64,000 bases of DNA, taken from assembly GCA_047967505.1 (NCBI GenBank), contig CM106539.1; one strand, given 5' to 3'. The stretch comes from Dipteris shenzhenensis. Taxonomy: Eukaryota; Polypodiophyta; Polypodiopsida; Gleicheniales. Positions within the stretch are counted from its first letter, which is position 1. Every line of letters begins with the position of its first letter. Below, one piece after another: positions 1 through 12,629 of the stretch. The translations under genes were made by a program, and so were the position numbers. Under the pieces are notes generated by a model. That model saw nothing but the letters and a program-made list of their open reading frames with translations, searched no databases and was not told the origin of the DNA.

Positions 1-1060
1 GCCTAGCGGCTCTCACTTATTTCTATTTTCTAAGATATTGTATGGGATTGAGAGGATGAGTGGAATGGATCATTGTAAATACCATAGGTATGAATTATAA
101 ATACCTTGGTATGCGGCAAGAGTTATTTGTGTATGGGATATTATGGGGTTTTAGAAAATAGGAAGAGTGAGTCATGTAAAGAGGTGGGCTCATGTCCATG
201 TGTTCCAATAATATAAGAGAGGCCACATGCCAAGCATGTGGAAGGCATGTGGAGGAGTGTGGAGTCAAGAGGAATCCTTCTAGAATTCCCATGTGGAATA
301 AGGAGGATGTGGACATATGGAAAAAAGAGGGTCCCTATGGGCTCCATGTGGGGAGACTCTTAACTTTCTCAATATTTTAAGAGTCTTGAGAATCTTTTGA
401 TGGGACACATGGCAAGAGTAGCCAAAAAGCGGCATGGATGGTGACATACAGGCTTATGTGATTGATGGGGAAAAGAATCTACAGGTAGCAATTGTAAATG
501 GGTGAAGGAGGGTGGCAAAATCTCTATAAAAGGAGCCCTCCTCTCCCTTGTTCATCATCTCTTCCACCATTAGGCCTCATGTTGCTGTAGCTCTAGTCTC
601 CTGAAGCCTCTTCCATGAGTCTTCTCTCCCTCTTGTAGATATTCTCTTATGTAGACTCTTGAGTCCATCTCTCTCTAGTTCTTTCTCACTCTATGAGTAG
701 TCTTGGAGCTTCCGCTCCCTCTTGTACATATAAAATCTCTTCTTCTCCCTTGTGTTTGTAGTATTTTGAGTTGCATTAGAGTGGAGTATCACTCTATTGG
801 TAATGAAGGTCACTTCAGGTTCTCTCTCTTGAGTGTCTCTTCCCTTTTTCCATTGCTTTCTCTTCCAAAGTGCTCATAAGTGTTGTCTATTCGGCCACTC
901 ATTGCGCATACATGGTTTATCTATTTCCCAAGCCACAAAGGGGGTTCTTCCTTCCCTCCTAGGCGACCTATATGGGACTTGGATCGTTGACAAAGTCTAA
1001 GCATGGAGGTAGTATTCTCCCAAGTCGACACCAGTAGAAGGAGTAGGTGTTTTTCACGAC
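1..1060 (+). promoter_or_regulatory. Possible LTR or promoter-like stretch with TATA box
   Basis: A good TATA box (tctctataaaagg) lies at 521-533, followed by about 400 bp of TC-rich sequence with repeated 'cctcttgtaSatat' phrases. This is the layout of the U3-R-U5 part of many plant LTRs. No second copy, primer-binding site or coding sequence was found next to it, so it could equally be a solo LTR relic or a plant promoter without a visible gene. The small open frames here have no recognisable content. Confidence 0.25.
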
Positions 1061-1345
1061 AATTTGACCCCCTATCAGTATTTTGCTCATAACTTTTCGC
1101 TCGGTGGTTCGATTGGACAAAGCTTATATTATCGCAAAGCTCTCTTCAAGGAGCGTCATGATATGTCTTCAGTTATTATATTAGATGTCAAACCAAAATT
1201 CTATGACTCTATGTGTGTGACTATTTCTTTTTCAGACAGTTTTTACCCCCATCCAATAAATTGCCCATATCTTTCCAACTGCTTCTCTGTTTCTTACGAA
1301 ACTTACATCAGAGCGAAGCCCATTTCAAGGCGCATCTCAATATGT
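1055..1345. repeat. Two diverged copies of a 'gacaRtttKaccccc' block
   Basis: The block around 1,059-1,120 (gacaatttgaccccctatc, then 'tgctcataactttt') recurs in diverged form around 1,234-1,300 (gacagtttttacccccatcc, then 'tgcccatatctttcc'). The copies are direct and about 175 bp apart. Such paired blocks occur in retroelement leaders. There is no coding evidence. Confidence 0.3.
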
Positions 1346-1349
1346 GATT

Positions 1350-4090
1350 GAATATTTCATATCATGTCTCTGCTGAAAGTTATGGGTCTCTGTGTCTTAT
1401 GATAGTTTGGAGAGTGTTTTGAGCTAAGTGTAAAGGTGTCCATGAAGGAGGTGCAATGTTTCCTCGGAACCTATCCATACGACCCAATCAGCCCCTTCAA
1501 ACTCCTCTCGATATATATTAGTTCATGTCATGTTGAGCTGCAAGATCTTCTTTCAACAACGTACCGCTCTTCTCTTTGGCGCAGACCGGCTTGCTGAGAT
1601 TATGGCCTCTGCTAATCCTTTCCTTCTTCCTATGCTTGAGTACAACATCACTTGGGATGTTACCATCTTCATTCTCATCTAAGGGAGGATAGTATGGTGT
1701 GTTCTCTGTGTATAAAAGCTTATTTTCAATGTCCGCTCCCCAGTGAGATGAATATCTCTATCACTCAGTTCGAAAGCAGTAGGAAGTGAAGAGGTGCGTG
1801 AACTTTACTACCCCCAACTTCATGTCACACTACCCTTTCACTTTGTTCATAGATGAACTGACAATTACGAGAGCTTCAAATACACACTTTGGAGGAAGAG
1901 ACACCCCTTATCACCTACATTACACTTGAAAAGGGGTTTACTATGACTTGTGAGCTTCAATGATTGAAGGCGAGTTGGGAATTCAAGATTTTGGTTTTCA
2001 ATAGGAGTCTTCCCCTAGGAGATACACTAGATGGGTGATTTTTGGTATAGGAGGAATACGGGATTGACTATCGGAATGTAAGTACTATGCAAAGGATAAT
2101 CCATACATACCAAGGGTTATAAAAGTCGACCCCAATAGATAATCCTATATGGACATAAAAGTCGACCCCATTAGATAATCCTATATGGACGTTATGGCAA
2201 GATACATGACTCTTCTCTTATGAAATAACCCTTACATAGAATATTCATTTACTTAACAAGGGTCCTGAATTAATGGGACCGTTGATAGTGGATATTTTAA
2301 ATCAATAAGAGATAATGTTGAAATTTGTTACATTCTTAAAAATTTTGAATTTACTGTAGAATGATGAATTAGAGAGATAGCATCAATATACCCGAAGGTT
2401 AACTACAGTTGACTGGGTTTATCTTGTGGATCCAAGAGATGCATATGGGTAAAAGGGTTAGATTGACGTGTTGGACAGAGCCAACGTTCAAACTAACGTA
2501 TATATGAGGCTCTAATAAAGGAGTTAATGATGAAAAGACTACAGGGATTTGGTACTGATCTCAATGCAGGCTGAGGGGCAGCCTTGGAGCAACGGGGAGT
2601 TATTGAGATGCAGTACTGACACAATACTAACATGTGCATTAGATGGACATTATACTTCCACTTAGCCCAAGGACTTTGGTATCCAAAGCTTAGACTAACA
2701 AAGACTCTACCCCCTAGACAGCTGCGAAGAGGAACAAGGAACCCTTGAACTAGTACACTGCAATGGAGTCTCTTGAGCACGCAGACTGAGAGACTTGAAC
2801 GAAGCATACGTGATGCAATGACCAAGATATGGAGCTCCCACAGGTGAAATACTGCATGATTCAAATTGAAGAGAGAAGCCAGTGTCCATAAAATGGAACC
2901 TGCTCCCAGTGCCTCAGAGCTTAGAAACTTACCTTAGTGGCAGGAGATGGAGACGCCTAGGACTTTGTAGCGAATCTAAGCAAACACTGTGACCATAAGT
3001 TTCCTTCTGCTTGATAGAAGTGAAAAGATAGCTGGTGGCATGATTCAGTGTTTGAAAGAGTAGTCGTTGGCGAAATAGTATGTGGTCATGGCAACTTTCA
3101 AACGTTTACTATATGCATAGTTTATTTACGTGAGTATTACCCTTTGTTTGAACTTGTTTGAACGATATCCCAGGATCATAGTCGTATTTGATCTCTGTGA
3201 AGGTTGAGAGTGGAATACCCGCTCCAGGATAACCTAGAGCACTCTCGACGGTAGTAAATGAAAACAATGGGTTACCCGCGTTGATAATGCAACTAAGTAT
3301 TTCATGGAACTTGACAGTATGAGATGGATGCGCCTCTACATTTAGTATTGTGATTACGTTAGAAGTGCATGATGCTCTTTACCACACTATAGTTTTCCAC
3401 AAACTATGATCCCCGTGAACAATAGGAGGGGAGGCGTGGACACGGGAGATATCCATGTGGATGGGAACTACGATCCACGACCCCTAGTGTGAATCGGGAG
3501 GAACTTCGAAGAGTGTTATGAGAAGTTCCATGGTGGATAGAACAAGAGGTAGTATTGCATGGAGCTTACCTACAGGGAGATTCAGTCATCTCCTACCTAC
3601 CCACCATCCAATAGAGTGAGAGTTGGGACTGGCTATACGTATCTATGTTACCTTCAGACGAGCCTCATAGAGAGCCGCATGTATTCTCTTCTCAATGAGT
3701 GCTCGGGTCACAGTCCTCAGCCAGCGAAGTAATGAACCCCAATATGGTTCCTCCAAGAGCTACAAGGGAAGTACAATATTAACACACTAACTCCCTCCAC
3801 TTTGATTTTTTGGTTGGGTTACACTCTAATATTATGCAGTTATTATTGATTTAATATAGTTGGAGTGGTTGAGTGCCAAAAGATGATGTGTTGTAGATTG
3901 GTTCGAGGGACAAGGATAACAACTGCGTGTTAGCATGGATGCTTGCAGTCCCACATCTACGAGGTTCTAGTTCTAACTTACCTTTTATGTGGATGATGCA
4001 GGTGAGTTGACACGCTTCTCAAACAGATTTGCAGAAGTATGAAGTTGAATATTGCACTAGCACACTTATCACTACTACTGGCGGATTGGA
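1350..4090. other. Intergenic DNA, no gene recognised
   Basis: Only short open frames without recognisable domains are present on either strand. The one clear structure is the 36-bp tandem duplication listed separately. AT-rich, with no LTR pair or polyprotein fragment that I can support. Confidence 0.5.
2119..2190. repeat. 36-bp tandem duplication
   Basis: Two head-to-tail copies, 2,119-2,154 and 2,155-2,190, each beginning ataaaagtcgacccca and ending atatggac. They differ at a single position (a/t), so the duplication is recent. Confidence 0.9.
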
Positions 4091-4093
4091 GAA

Positions 4094-4498
4094 ATGCATT
4101 AGAAAATAACAATATATTTCTTTTCATTTCTGAATTCCACAATTTAACAATGGTATATGTCTCGAATAGCAAGAAATTAGATTTAATGAACTTAAGTACT
4201 AAGAAATGCAATAATTTCAACCACCGGGCTAGTCAACAACTAATGTCTGTTCAACCACACTGGTTCAGGACAATCACATAACTGGTGATTGAGCTGAAGC
4301 AGCCACGGTTGCACGATGTTCCAACCACCGGGCTGGTTTAGTAAAATAACAATATATTGCAAAATATATTGTTGTTAATTTCTGCTCAACCATGCCACCG
4401 GGTTGGACAACAACTAATGTCTCTTCAACCACACTGGTTCATGACAATCACATATTAGACAATAACAAGTATATTTCTTTTCATTTCTAAATTTCACC
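4094..4498. repeat. Cluster of interspersed short repeats
   Basis: Two modules alternate. One is an 'ataacaaKtatatttcttttcatttct' block, seen at about 4,107-4,133 and 4,461-4,487 with a partial copy near 4,345. The other is a 'caaccaccgggctgg / caacaactaatgtctSttcaaccacactggttca' block, seen at 4,218-4,270, 4,320-4,336 (partial) and 4,388-4,441. They look like diverged duplications of one 150-200 bp unit. Confidence 0.6.
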
Positions 4499-5062
4499 AT
4501 ATGTTATATTTTCAGTTACTATATGGTAGTCAACATATGGATGGTACTGAGTTTTTTGACACAAGAATTCATATGGGTTAGATGGATCAGACCCATAGAT
4601 ATGTGGGGTAACTCAGTAATCCATAGGAAAAGCCAACAGTAGACAACTTTTAGAAAAACTTATATATACCCAGATATACCTTTTGTTCACCTAGTTAGTT
4701 GTTTGGAAGTCTTTGTGCATGATGATGGATTCAAACAGAATTGGGACAGAATGGATTTCCTTATTAACAATGGATTTTTTATTTTGACATAGAAACCTTA
4801 TGCTTTGCAATGTTAAGACTACTGTACTTGCCTTTATTATATTTGGGCCCCATGAGAATGGGGAGTGAATCTGGAATACAAGTAATCTTGGGGGTGATCA
4901 TGATTCTTGGAATTGATTATTTGATTTATGAAGACTGATATGTAATGAGAGGATTTCTAGTTGTAGTATTATCTAAGGGCTCCTTGAGTTATAAATAAAA
5001 ACGATTCTGAATATCAAATGGTGAACTGATTGAATTATGTAGAAGAGTAGTAAATTTGTAGG

Positions 5063-5068
<6 letters not shown>

Positions 5069-5096
<28 letters not shown>
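5069..5096. repeat. (AC)14 microsatellite
   Basis: Uninterrupted AC dinucleotide run immediately before the pyrimidine-rich tract. Confidence 0.95.
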
Positions 5097-6748
5097 TTCC
5101 TATTCATTCCCCCCTTTACATTTACTTTACATTTTTTCCATACCCCCCCCCACCTTTTTTCCTTCTTCTTTATTCCTTTATCCCCTTACATTTACATGCT
5201 AAGTCCTTTCTTTTTCATTATTCTCCCCCCGTTTTCTTTAATTTCCCCCTCTTTTTTTCTATTTTTTCCTAAATTTCTAATATTTATTCGTCCTAAATTC
5301 TTTTTTATTAATTAAAACCCCCCCTAATTTAATTTCCACCCAGATAAAAAACTCCTAAACTATTCCTAACCCCCTTTAATCTAAAAGTTTCTAAACTCAA
5401 CTAAACTATCCTTTAACTACCCCTCAAATAACCCCTCAACAAATTTTCTCATTTTCCCCTAATTTCCTCCCTTTATAATCTCCTTTGTTTTTTTCTCCTA
5501 TTTCCCTATTTACCCCTACTTTTCCCTAAATTCCCCTATTTTTCACTAACTTCCCCTATTTTTACCTTCTTTCCCCCTATTTTTTCCTTATTCCCTCTAA
5601 AAATCCTATATACCCTAACCCCCACACCTTCCCTTTAATGTTTCCCTTAAACTTTTAACTAGCCTAAAAGTAACCCGACTCCTAGCCCTTCACCTCCCCA
5701 AATCCCGACTCCCCACTTCCCAACCGACCTATGACATTCCTATCCCTATAAATAACCCCCTCCTCTCACCATTTTTTCCTAACTCCCCCATTTACTCTAT
5801 TACTCCCTAATTTACCCTTATTCTCCCGTATTATTCCCTATTAACCCGCCCCTATTTCCCTAATTTAAACTCCTCTTCAATACTCCTAGATTACCACGTG
5901 CGCCACCCTTTCTACTCCCCTTTTCACTCTCCTCGCTGTGCGGCCTAAGCACCTCGCTTTGCGCACCTCTCTCACTTCCTCGCAACACTCTATGCAACTC
6001 GCAATGTGCACTTCTTCCACTTCCTCTAGCCCCTGGACCTCTCACCTCCCTGACTCCCCCAACCCGACTAATTCTCTCCTATAAATTAGACCCCTCACAT
6101 CACTCACTGCTCACTGCTCACCTCTCCTACCCACTACTCACTGCTCACTGCTCACCTCTCCTACCCATGCTCACTCATAACGTTGAGCTCTAACCCGTAC
6201 TCATTTCTCCCATGCCTGCGCATCTTTTTTGCTCCATACTCCTCCTGCTGTCTACCACCGTGTTGCACCGGCAACACACTCCACAAAGCTCACTCCTACC
6301 TTGCGGATCGTGTGCCTTGGCTATTCTATCCTACTACAACCGTGTGCTTCTAAGTCTCCAGCCTTCTCTAGCCTACTCTTTGCTCTAAGCTTTCTCTATA
6401 CCACTAAAGGCGATTGCTACAACCACCGATCCCACCACTGTGCCAGACTGCCACTCCTCTACTCTTCGCTGCTCTTGCCCGCTGTGGACAAGACACTACT
6501 TTACGAGGGGCATGTGAATTTTGAAATCCCACCATCTCCTCAAGCCCGTTGATGGACTCCCAGGTCTCTTTCACCCTCTTTCACACTTTTCTTACAGTTT
6601 TTTACCCTCCTCTCATTTCACGTACTTTAATTATCTCTTTACCCCTCTCTCTCCTTACTAGTTAAACCCACCCCGCCCCCCCCTCTTTTAAGTATATTGT
6701 TCATTTTTCTGTTTCTTTAATCACCCCTTGTTCCACATTACATTATCT
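5097..6748. repeat. Long pyrimidine-rich (C/T on + strand) low-complexity tract, left part
   Basis: About 1.65 kb in which the + strand is overwhelmingly C, T and A, with many runs such as ttcccccctttac and ccccccac and hardly any G until about 5,880. The strand asymmetry is strong. The same composition resumes at 13,155 on the other side of the gypsy insertion, so the two parts were one tract before insertion. A TATA-like cctataaattaga at 6,078-6,090 precedes the tandem CTCACTG repeats. No gene is supported. Confidence 0.7.
6103..6167. repeat. Tandem 'ctcactgctcactgctcacctctcctaccca' repeat
   Basis: Two copies of a unit of about 30-35 bp (6,103-6,133 and 6,138-6,167), each built from smaller CTCACTG repeats, inside the pyrimidine-rich tract. 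Confidence 0.8.
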
Positions 6749-6753
6749 AAAGC

Positions 6754-7035
6754 TGTGATGAGACCTCAATCTTGGAGGGCTTCTGCTTTGCTTGTCCACC
6801 CAGCCACGGATTCCTGAGAGTCCTCAGATTACTTTCTTTTTCAATTCCTTCTGGAATCCTCCCTCCTAGCCTAGTGCCTGCCACATGGTGTTCTCTTGAG
6901 TGCCATGTTTCCATTTGGACCTTAGAGTCTCTATGCCCATTTAGGCCTTACTTATGCACTCCGTATTGATGCAAGCACTATTGAGCCCTCTGGTTTCCCG
7001 CTTCACCATAACCACACTAGACGATTCCGAGAACA
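6754..7035 (-). repeat. 3' LTR of gypsy element 1
   Basis: Reads tgtgatgagacc at its left edge and ccgagaaca at its right edge on the + strand, giving TG...CA ends. It aligns over its full length with 12,854-13,149. Compared with that copy it lacks 14 bp just before the final ACA. Confidence 0.93.
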
Positions 7036-7047
7036 TTCCCTTCCCCT
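7036..7047 (-). promoter_or_regulatory. Polypurine tract of gypsy element 1
   Basis: The + strand ttcccttcccct gives a purine run on the coding strand, directly inside the 3' LTR and directly after the stop codon of pol (7,047-7,049). It is the expected primer for plus-strand DNA synthesis. Confidence 0.85.
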
Positions 7048-8684
7048 TAAGAATTGTTTACGTCCTCGAAAACAAAATTGGGAAACCTCCTCTGGAGATT
7101 GCTTACCTTTTCCCATGTTGAACTCTCTTTAGATCTATCTTTCCACTTAACCAGACATTCTTTCCATATAGTATGTCGTGTTCTTTTTTCTTGTGTATCT
7201 AAAATTTTTTATGGTTCATGTGGTAAATATGCGGGTTCAATAAGTTCAACTAGGACTTCATTTCCAATGAGATTATCATCATCTCCTAATTTTCTTTTTA
7301 GCCTACTAACATGAAAAACTGGATGTACTCTACATCCCTCAGGTAAGGCTAATTTGTAAGCAAGTTCTCCAATCCTCTTAAGTATTGTGAATGGTCCACA
7401 ATACCTAGGAGACAACTTCGGACATTTACCTGTTTTTAAAGATTATGAAGATTCAGGTACCTTAAGGTAGACTTTCTCATTTACTTCAAACTCCAACTTT
7501 CTACGGTGGGGGTTTGCATAACTTCGTGCTCTATCTTGAGCTCTTCTTATGCTATCTTTAGCTAACTTAAGCATTTAATTCATATCCTCAAGAAAGTCTT
7601 TGGCCGCTTGAACCTTCTCTTTTTCAAGTCCCACTCTCATTGGGGCTCTAGGTTGAAATCCATACATCATCATGAATGGACTAAAACTTGTAGCTGAATG
7701 TTTGGCACTATTATATGCAAATTCTAATATGGGCAAATACTGTTCCCAATTAGTTTGCCGTTTATTTACATATGCTCGAAGCATATCCTCAATGATCTGA
7801 TTGACTCTTTCAGTTTGACCATCACTCTGTGGATGGTTCGCGGTGCTCATATTCAATGAAGTTTCTAGCCTCTTAAATACAACCCTCCAAAAATGGCTGT
7901 TAAATTTGCTATCTCTGTCACTAACAATACCGGCTGGTAGCCCATACAATCTATAGATATGCTCCACAAATAGCCTAGCTAATTTTGAAGTTTTAACATC
8001 TTCACTGGCAGCAATAAAATGAGCCATCTTGGTCAACCGATCCACAATTACCCACACAGAGTTGTACCCCCTTTGTGTCCTAGGTAACCCCACAATGAAA
8101 TCTATGGAGATGATTTCCCATTTGCCAGATGGAATCTCCAATGGGTGTAGGAGACCTCCTACCTTAAGGCGTTCAGCCTTATTAACCTGGCATTTTTGGC
8201 ACTTCAATACATAATCTTGGACGTCCTTACCTATTCCAGGCCAAAAAATTTATATTTTCAGAAGTACATATGTCTTCTGAATTCCTGGGTGTCCAGCACT
8301 TGGACTATCATGACATTCAAAAAGGATTTGGCACCTAATGTCATTATCATTTGAGACACATACTCTGCCCTTGTAGAGTAGGTAGCCATCTTCAATAGTA
8401 TACTTTCTCCACTTGAGTCCTTTATCACCAACCTGTGGTGTGTCGCCATTTCCATGTGACTCCTCAGTGAAATCCTCTCGATTTGTTGGATCCCTGTTTT
8501 TAATTGCTTTCCATATTTCAGAGAAGTGAGGATCAAACTCACATTTCCCTTTTAAGGACTCTAGGAAATCATTCTGAGATTGAGTAAAACTCAATTCATT
8601 AATAATTGGCATTCGGCTAAGAGAGTCTGCTACCACATTAAACTTCCCTTTCCTATATGTCAATTGTATATCAAACTCTTGCAT
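7047..8684 (-). pseudogene. Gypsy element 1 integrase with chromodomain-like tail (degenerate)
   Basis: Integrase joins the cDNA to chromosomal DNA. Reading the minus strand, 8,684-8,250 holds the end of RNase H and the two histidines of the HHCC zinc domain (CHDSPSAGHPG). The frame 8,207-7,575 holds the two cysteines (KCQKCQ) and the core with its D, D and E residues in IDFIVGLP, VSDRDSKF and DGQTERVNQ. 7,415-7,209 holds the GPY/F-type module ([18 protein letters not shown]). A stop follows at 7,209, but the same frame continues to a TAA at 7,047-7,049 with a W-rich chromodomain-like end (CLVKWKDRSKESSTWE). At least three stops or frameshifts separate these blocks. It is not translated as one protein. 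Confidence 0.85.
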
Positions 8685-9503
8685 TAACTCAGCCCATCTA
8701 GCTTTTCTACCTTTAAGCTCTGGCTGATTACAAATCCATTTAATGCTTTCTTGATCAAAGATGATCTCAAATTTTGCACCATATAAATAGTGCCTCCACT
8801 TTTTTTAAGCATAGACTATAGCATATAGTTCCTTCTCATATGCCAAGTAATTCCATTGGGCACGATCTAGCTTTTTGCTTTCAAAAGCTACTGGTCGACC
8901 TTTTTGTATAAGTACTGCCCCAACAGCAAAATCACTGGCATCTGTCTCAACCACGAATGGTTCATTGGGATCCACTACTTTTAAGATAGGAGCTGCCGCT
9001 ATAGCTACCTTTAATTTTTCAAAACTTCTCTTTTGAGGTTCATCCCATATGAAGGTGCTTCCCTTCCCCTTAAGCTGGTCCGTCATCGGAACAACAGTCT
9101 TAGCATAATCTTGGATGAATCTCCTATAGAATCCTAACAAACCTAATATCTGTAATTCTTCTAGATTTGTAGGATGTGGCCATATATGGCCCTTACTTTG
9201 TCATGAAGGTTGCTGGAGCATTTGTTAATCCAAATGGCATGAAAGTGTCATGAAAGTTGCTGGAGCATTTGTTAATCCAAATGGCATTACTTTAAATTGA
9301 TAATGCCCAGACCTAGTACGAAATGATGTCTCAGGGACATTTTCTTCCCTAATTCGTACTTGATGATATCCTAATCTTAAATCAATTTTAGTAAAGTATT
9401 TTTCCCCTTGCAATTGATCAAAGAGCTCATCAATGCGAGGCATAGGATACTTATTTTTTATGGTGATTTTATTTAGTGCTCGGTAATCTATGCATAAACG
9501 CAT
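8685..9503 (-). pseudogene. Gypsy element 1 reverse transcriptase/RNase H, catalytic segment deleted
   Basis: The 9,503-9,225 frame contains the first RT motifs ([50 protein letters not shown]). Normally about 80-90 residues follow with the YxDD active site. Here the sequence passes within a few dozen bases to the thumb/connection segment (HPTNLEELQ, LGFYRRFIQDYAK). RNase H follows at 9,140-8,805 (ETDASDFAVGAVL), with a stop in place of a residue near 8,808 before the next block. The missing palm segment means no polymerase activity. Confidence 0.85.
9199..9287. repeat. 42-bp near-perfect direct repeat at the RT deletion site
   Basis: 9,199-9,240 and 9,246-9,287 are the same 42 bases (tgtcatgaaRgttgctggag...aatggcat) with one difference and a 5-bp gap. 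The unit encodes the GLTNAPATF part of RT, so this conserved motif is duplicated exactly where the following RT segment is missing. Confidence 0.9.
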
Positions 9504-9599
9504 AGTACCATCCTTTTTCTTTACCAGTAAAGCTCGTGCAGACCAAGGTGAACTACTTGTTTGGATTTGGCCCTTTCTAACCCGTTAACTATCTTTCGA

Positions 9600-10649
9600 C
9601 CTCATGTTCCTCTGTTTGACTAAGCCTATATGGGGGTTTAGAAACAGGGGTGTGGATCCAGGAATTAAATCTATTTTATGATCTACTTCTCTCTCTGGAG
9701 GTAAACCATCAGAGGTAAATCAGACGAAAAAACACCTTTAAATTCAAACATTAAATCTTTGAAAGAAGATTTATGCTTTTTAACATTATCAAAAACAACA
9801 TTACTTCTTTCCGATGCAAAAGACATAAAATCACCAATAAAAGTAAGTTCACAAAGATATACCTCGCATTCTTCTTGGTGTAGTAGTCGTTCCAATTCCA
9901 TCGAACAAATAAGAGGAGAGTTAGGCACATCATGTTCTCCTTGGATCTGAAAGACTCTACCCTCTTTTTCAAATATAATGGAGTTATTAAGATAACTCCT
10001 CTGTAAGCTATGCCCAAGAGTATACAGCCATTCTCGACCAAGCACTACATCTGTTCAGTCGAGATGCATGATTTGGAAATCCAAGGTAGCCTTGAATATC
10101 CATCTCTACACCATATATCATGGTGTCCCAAACTTTTCTATCACTGCCCTTCGCCAAAGAGACCACATATTTATGGGCATTGGGACTCTCAGGCAATTTT
10201 AATTTCTTAACTAACGAGTAGTTTAAGAAATTATGTGTTGCACTACCATCGACCATCACTCTTACTCTTTGCCCCTTAATTTTTCCATGCATCCTCATTA
10301 AATCATGAGGACCAAAGGTGGGCTGCCACATTGCTGATGATAGACAGCACATGTGGGTGCTATCCTCATGATAGACCTCTACCTCAGTGTACTTTTCAGT
10401 ACCATTAAGTGGTAACACTTGCACCACATGCACTTGTTTTCGTGGAGGTCTATTTGGGGCTTTAGCTCCCGTTGGTTTATTTTTAGGGCAGTTCCAAGTA
10501 GCATGGTCTTTGCCCAAACATTTGAAGCAAAGATTTTCTTGCCTGGCCCTTTCATAATTCTCTTTCTTCAAGAGAGGATAATTTTGTGTTTGAGGTTTCT
10601 TAGGTGGTGCCTGAGGAACCTCCTTTTTAAAGTGCCCCTTCCTTTTCAA
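9600..10649 (-). pseudogene. Gypsy element 1 gag C-terminus (zinc knuckle), protease and linker to RT
   Basis: The 10,649-10,008 frame begins with a basic, proline-rich stretch and has an intact CCHC zinc knuckle, CFKCLGKDHATWNC (C-x2-C-x4-H-x4-C), at 10,488-10,529, which binds RNA during packaging. Further on is the aspartic protease motif VMVDGSATHNFLN with hydrophobic segments after it. The frame then breaks, and the continuation (LGREWLYTLG, FQIQGEHDVP) lies in the overlapping 10,045-9,683 frame, which leads towards RT. This order, gag and protease fused ahead of RT, is usual in plant gypsy elements. Confident as a relic; it is not functional. Confidence 0.8.
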
Positions 10650-11573
10650 ATTGGAAAATTTATTGAACTTTGGAACAAATCCTGTTTGCTCCGAAGTTTC
10701 AATTCTGAATTCCCTGTCGTATCATCATATATTTGGGCATACTTAATGGCTTCCTCAAAGGTTTTTGGAGAATTTCTTTTCACCTCAACCTTATAAGTGT
10801 CTTTGAGACCTCTCATGAAACCCCTTATCTTCTGGAATTCATCAATTCCCTTCAGCTTAAGGACTGCCTCCCTATAATTCGCTATGTACTGGACTAGAGT
10901 GTTTTTACCCATAGTGCAATTGTCCCAAGCCTCCCACACTCTTTCTAATTCATTTTCCGGTAAAAACTCTTTTAGGAAGGCTTGTTCAAACTCAGTCCAA
11001 TATCTAGGAATTTTTATATCTCTCCCTAAGGCTCATCCACCATTTATAGGCTTTATTTCCAAGGGAAAGACTTGCTTCCACGACTTGATTTTCAGGAGGT
11101 GTATTCCTGAGTCGATTAAAGTCTTGCCATTTTTGCAAGAACGTATTAATCGCATCTTTATTATGCTCCTTTTCTTCCCCATTGAAAATTGGCGGTTTTA
11201 AGTCCTTAAGGATGTTCGAGGTTTCTCTAAGTCGAGAGGTAGACCTCTCAACTTGATTAGGAGGAATCGGTGATTTTTCAGTAATAGATATCGATTGAGA
11301 ATCGGCTATCTTAGTTATAGCTTCAGTTAGGGTCTTTAATGTTTCATTGATAACCCCTAACTGTGTTTCTATATTTTGCGTTCGAGTTTCAAGTTTAGTG
11401 AATTCTGCATATGGAATTCCATAATCACCATAATCAATATCCTCCATTTGTACATTATCCTCTTGAGTTTCAGTTTGTACCTCCTCATGTATTTCCTCTC
11501 CAACTATTGCTTTTCCCTTTCTAGCCCTTTCCTCGGCCTCCCTAATCATACCATCCCTTTCTGGAGTGGTCAT
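10650..11573 (-). pseudogene. Gypsy element 1 gag (capsid region), one frameshift
   Basis: The likely start is the ATG at 11,573 (MTTPERDGMIREAEERARKGK). The first 150 residues are charged and predicted helical, with a Q/T-rich heptad-like stretch. The capsid domain follows: PPIFNGEEKEHNKDAINTFLQKWQ and ASLSLGNKAYKWW match the Retrotrans_gag pattern. A frameshift near 11,020 moves the rest (WEAWDNCTMGKNTLVQYIANYR, FEEAIKYAQ) to the 10,939-10,646 frame. Gag forms the particle that packages the element's RNA. Confidence 0.8.
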
Positions 11574-11851
11574 TATAAAGATGTATATTCTCCAGAAATT
11601 ATAAAGCAAAGTGCTTTACATCAAAGAGAAAAAATATGATGCCCACTTTCCTGGTATTTGTTCAAGGCATTGGGTTCGTCTTGAAAGTCGTCTCGCTTTC
11701 TTTGATTTCGCGCCTTCTCACTTTCTTTCAATTCACAATCTTTCGATCCCGCTTCTTCCGTTTCCCTCGACGTAGAACCTTGAATTCCTCGACATCTTCT
11801 TCTTCTTTCAATATGGCGAGGCTAAGGAGTTTTGGAAGAAGAATGGGGTAG

Positions 11852-11958
11852 AAATGCTCTAATGAGGTGGCTTTTTAGAAATGCTCTGATGAGGTGGCTT
11901 TTTCCAAGGGTTCCTTAACCTCTCTGATGAGGTGGCTTTTTCCAAAGGTTCCTTAACC
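11852..11958. repeat. Short tandem repeats 'ctctRatgaggtggctttt'
   Basis: Three close copies at about 11,852-11,878, 11,879-11,905 and 11,921-11,958, in the untranslated leader of gypsy element 1. The last two also share 'ccaaRggttccttaacc'. Confidence 0.8.
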
Positions 11959-12629
11959 TTTGGATGATGTGGCTATCCCTTTTTTTTTTAAATAAAAGTT
12001 TTCGAACCTTTCATGATGCCGCAACGGTCTCTGTGAATCTATAGCTCTGCAGACAGATCCTTGGGAGTTGAAATCTCTGTCAAGCTACTACATAGGGGTC
12101 TCTACTGTTGTAGCCCTTCACCCAAGAGAATCGTGTATTGTAGCACGGTCTTCCAAGTTTCGAAATGTCGAACAGCCTGCTGCCTCTGAGTACGTAGATC
12201 GATGCGCATATAAGAGAATCTGTAGGTCTGAGAATATGACTGTCCGAGACTATGCACTAGGTATTCTGTAGGTACTGTTAAGGGGTGATGGGTGGCTAGG
12301 CGAGTAGGATCAGACCCCTGTACGCGGCCTGTTAAAACGAAGGCTTTAATAAAAGTATTGCGGGACACCGGGGCAGTAATGTACACTCAGTCTCAGCCTG
12401 TGATAGCAGCAGCAGCAGTAGCGTGCAAACAGCCGACTGCGCATTTATTATACTCCCAAGCTCACACTGAACTTTGAAGCTGCCACTCTTGGGCTTGGAG
12501 CATCATTTATACTTGTCTCCAGTGAATCTCTGCAGTGAAGAAGCCTTTTGTCCCTGTCTCGCGGATCCTTCCTCTTCACAGCAGGTGACTTCGTTGTGTT
12601 CAATCAGCTGCTCAATTCGTGACCTGACA

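Noticed and set aside
2493-2889. 123-residue and 60-residue minus frames in the first 5 kb
   Set aside because: No recognisable domain, overlapping frames of similar quality and no flanking element features; treated as chance.
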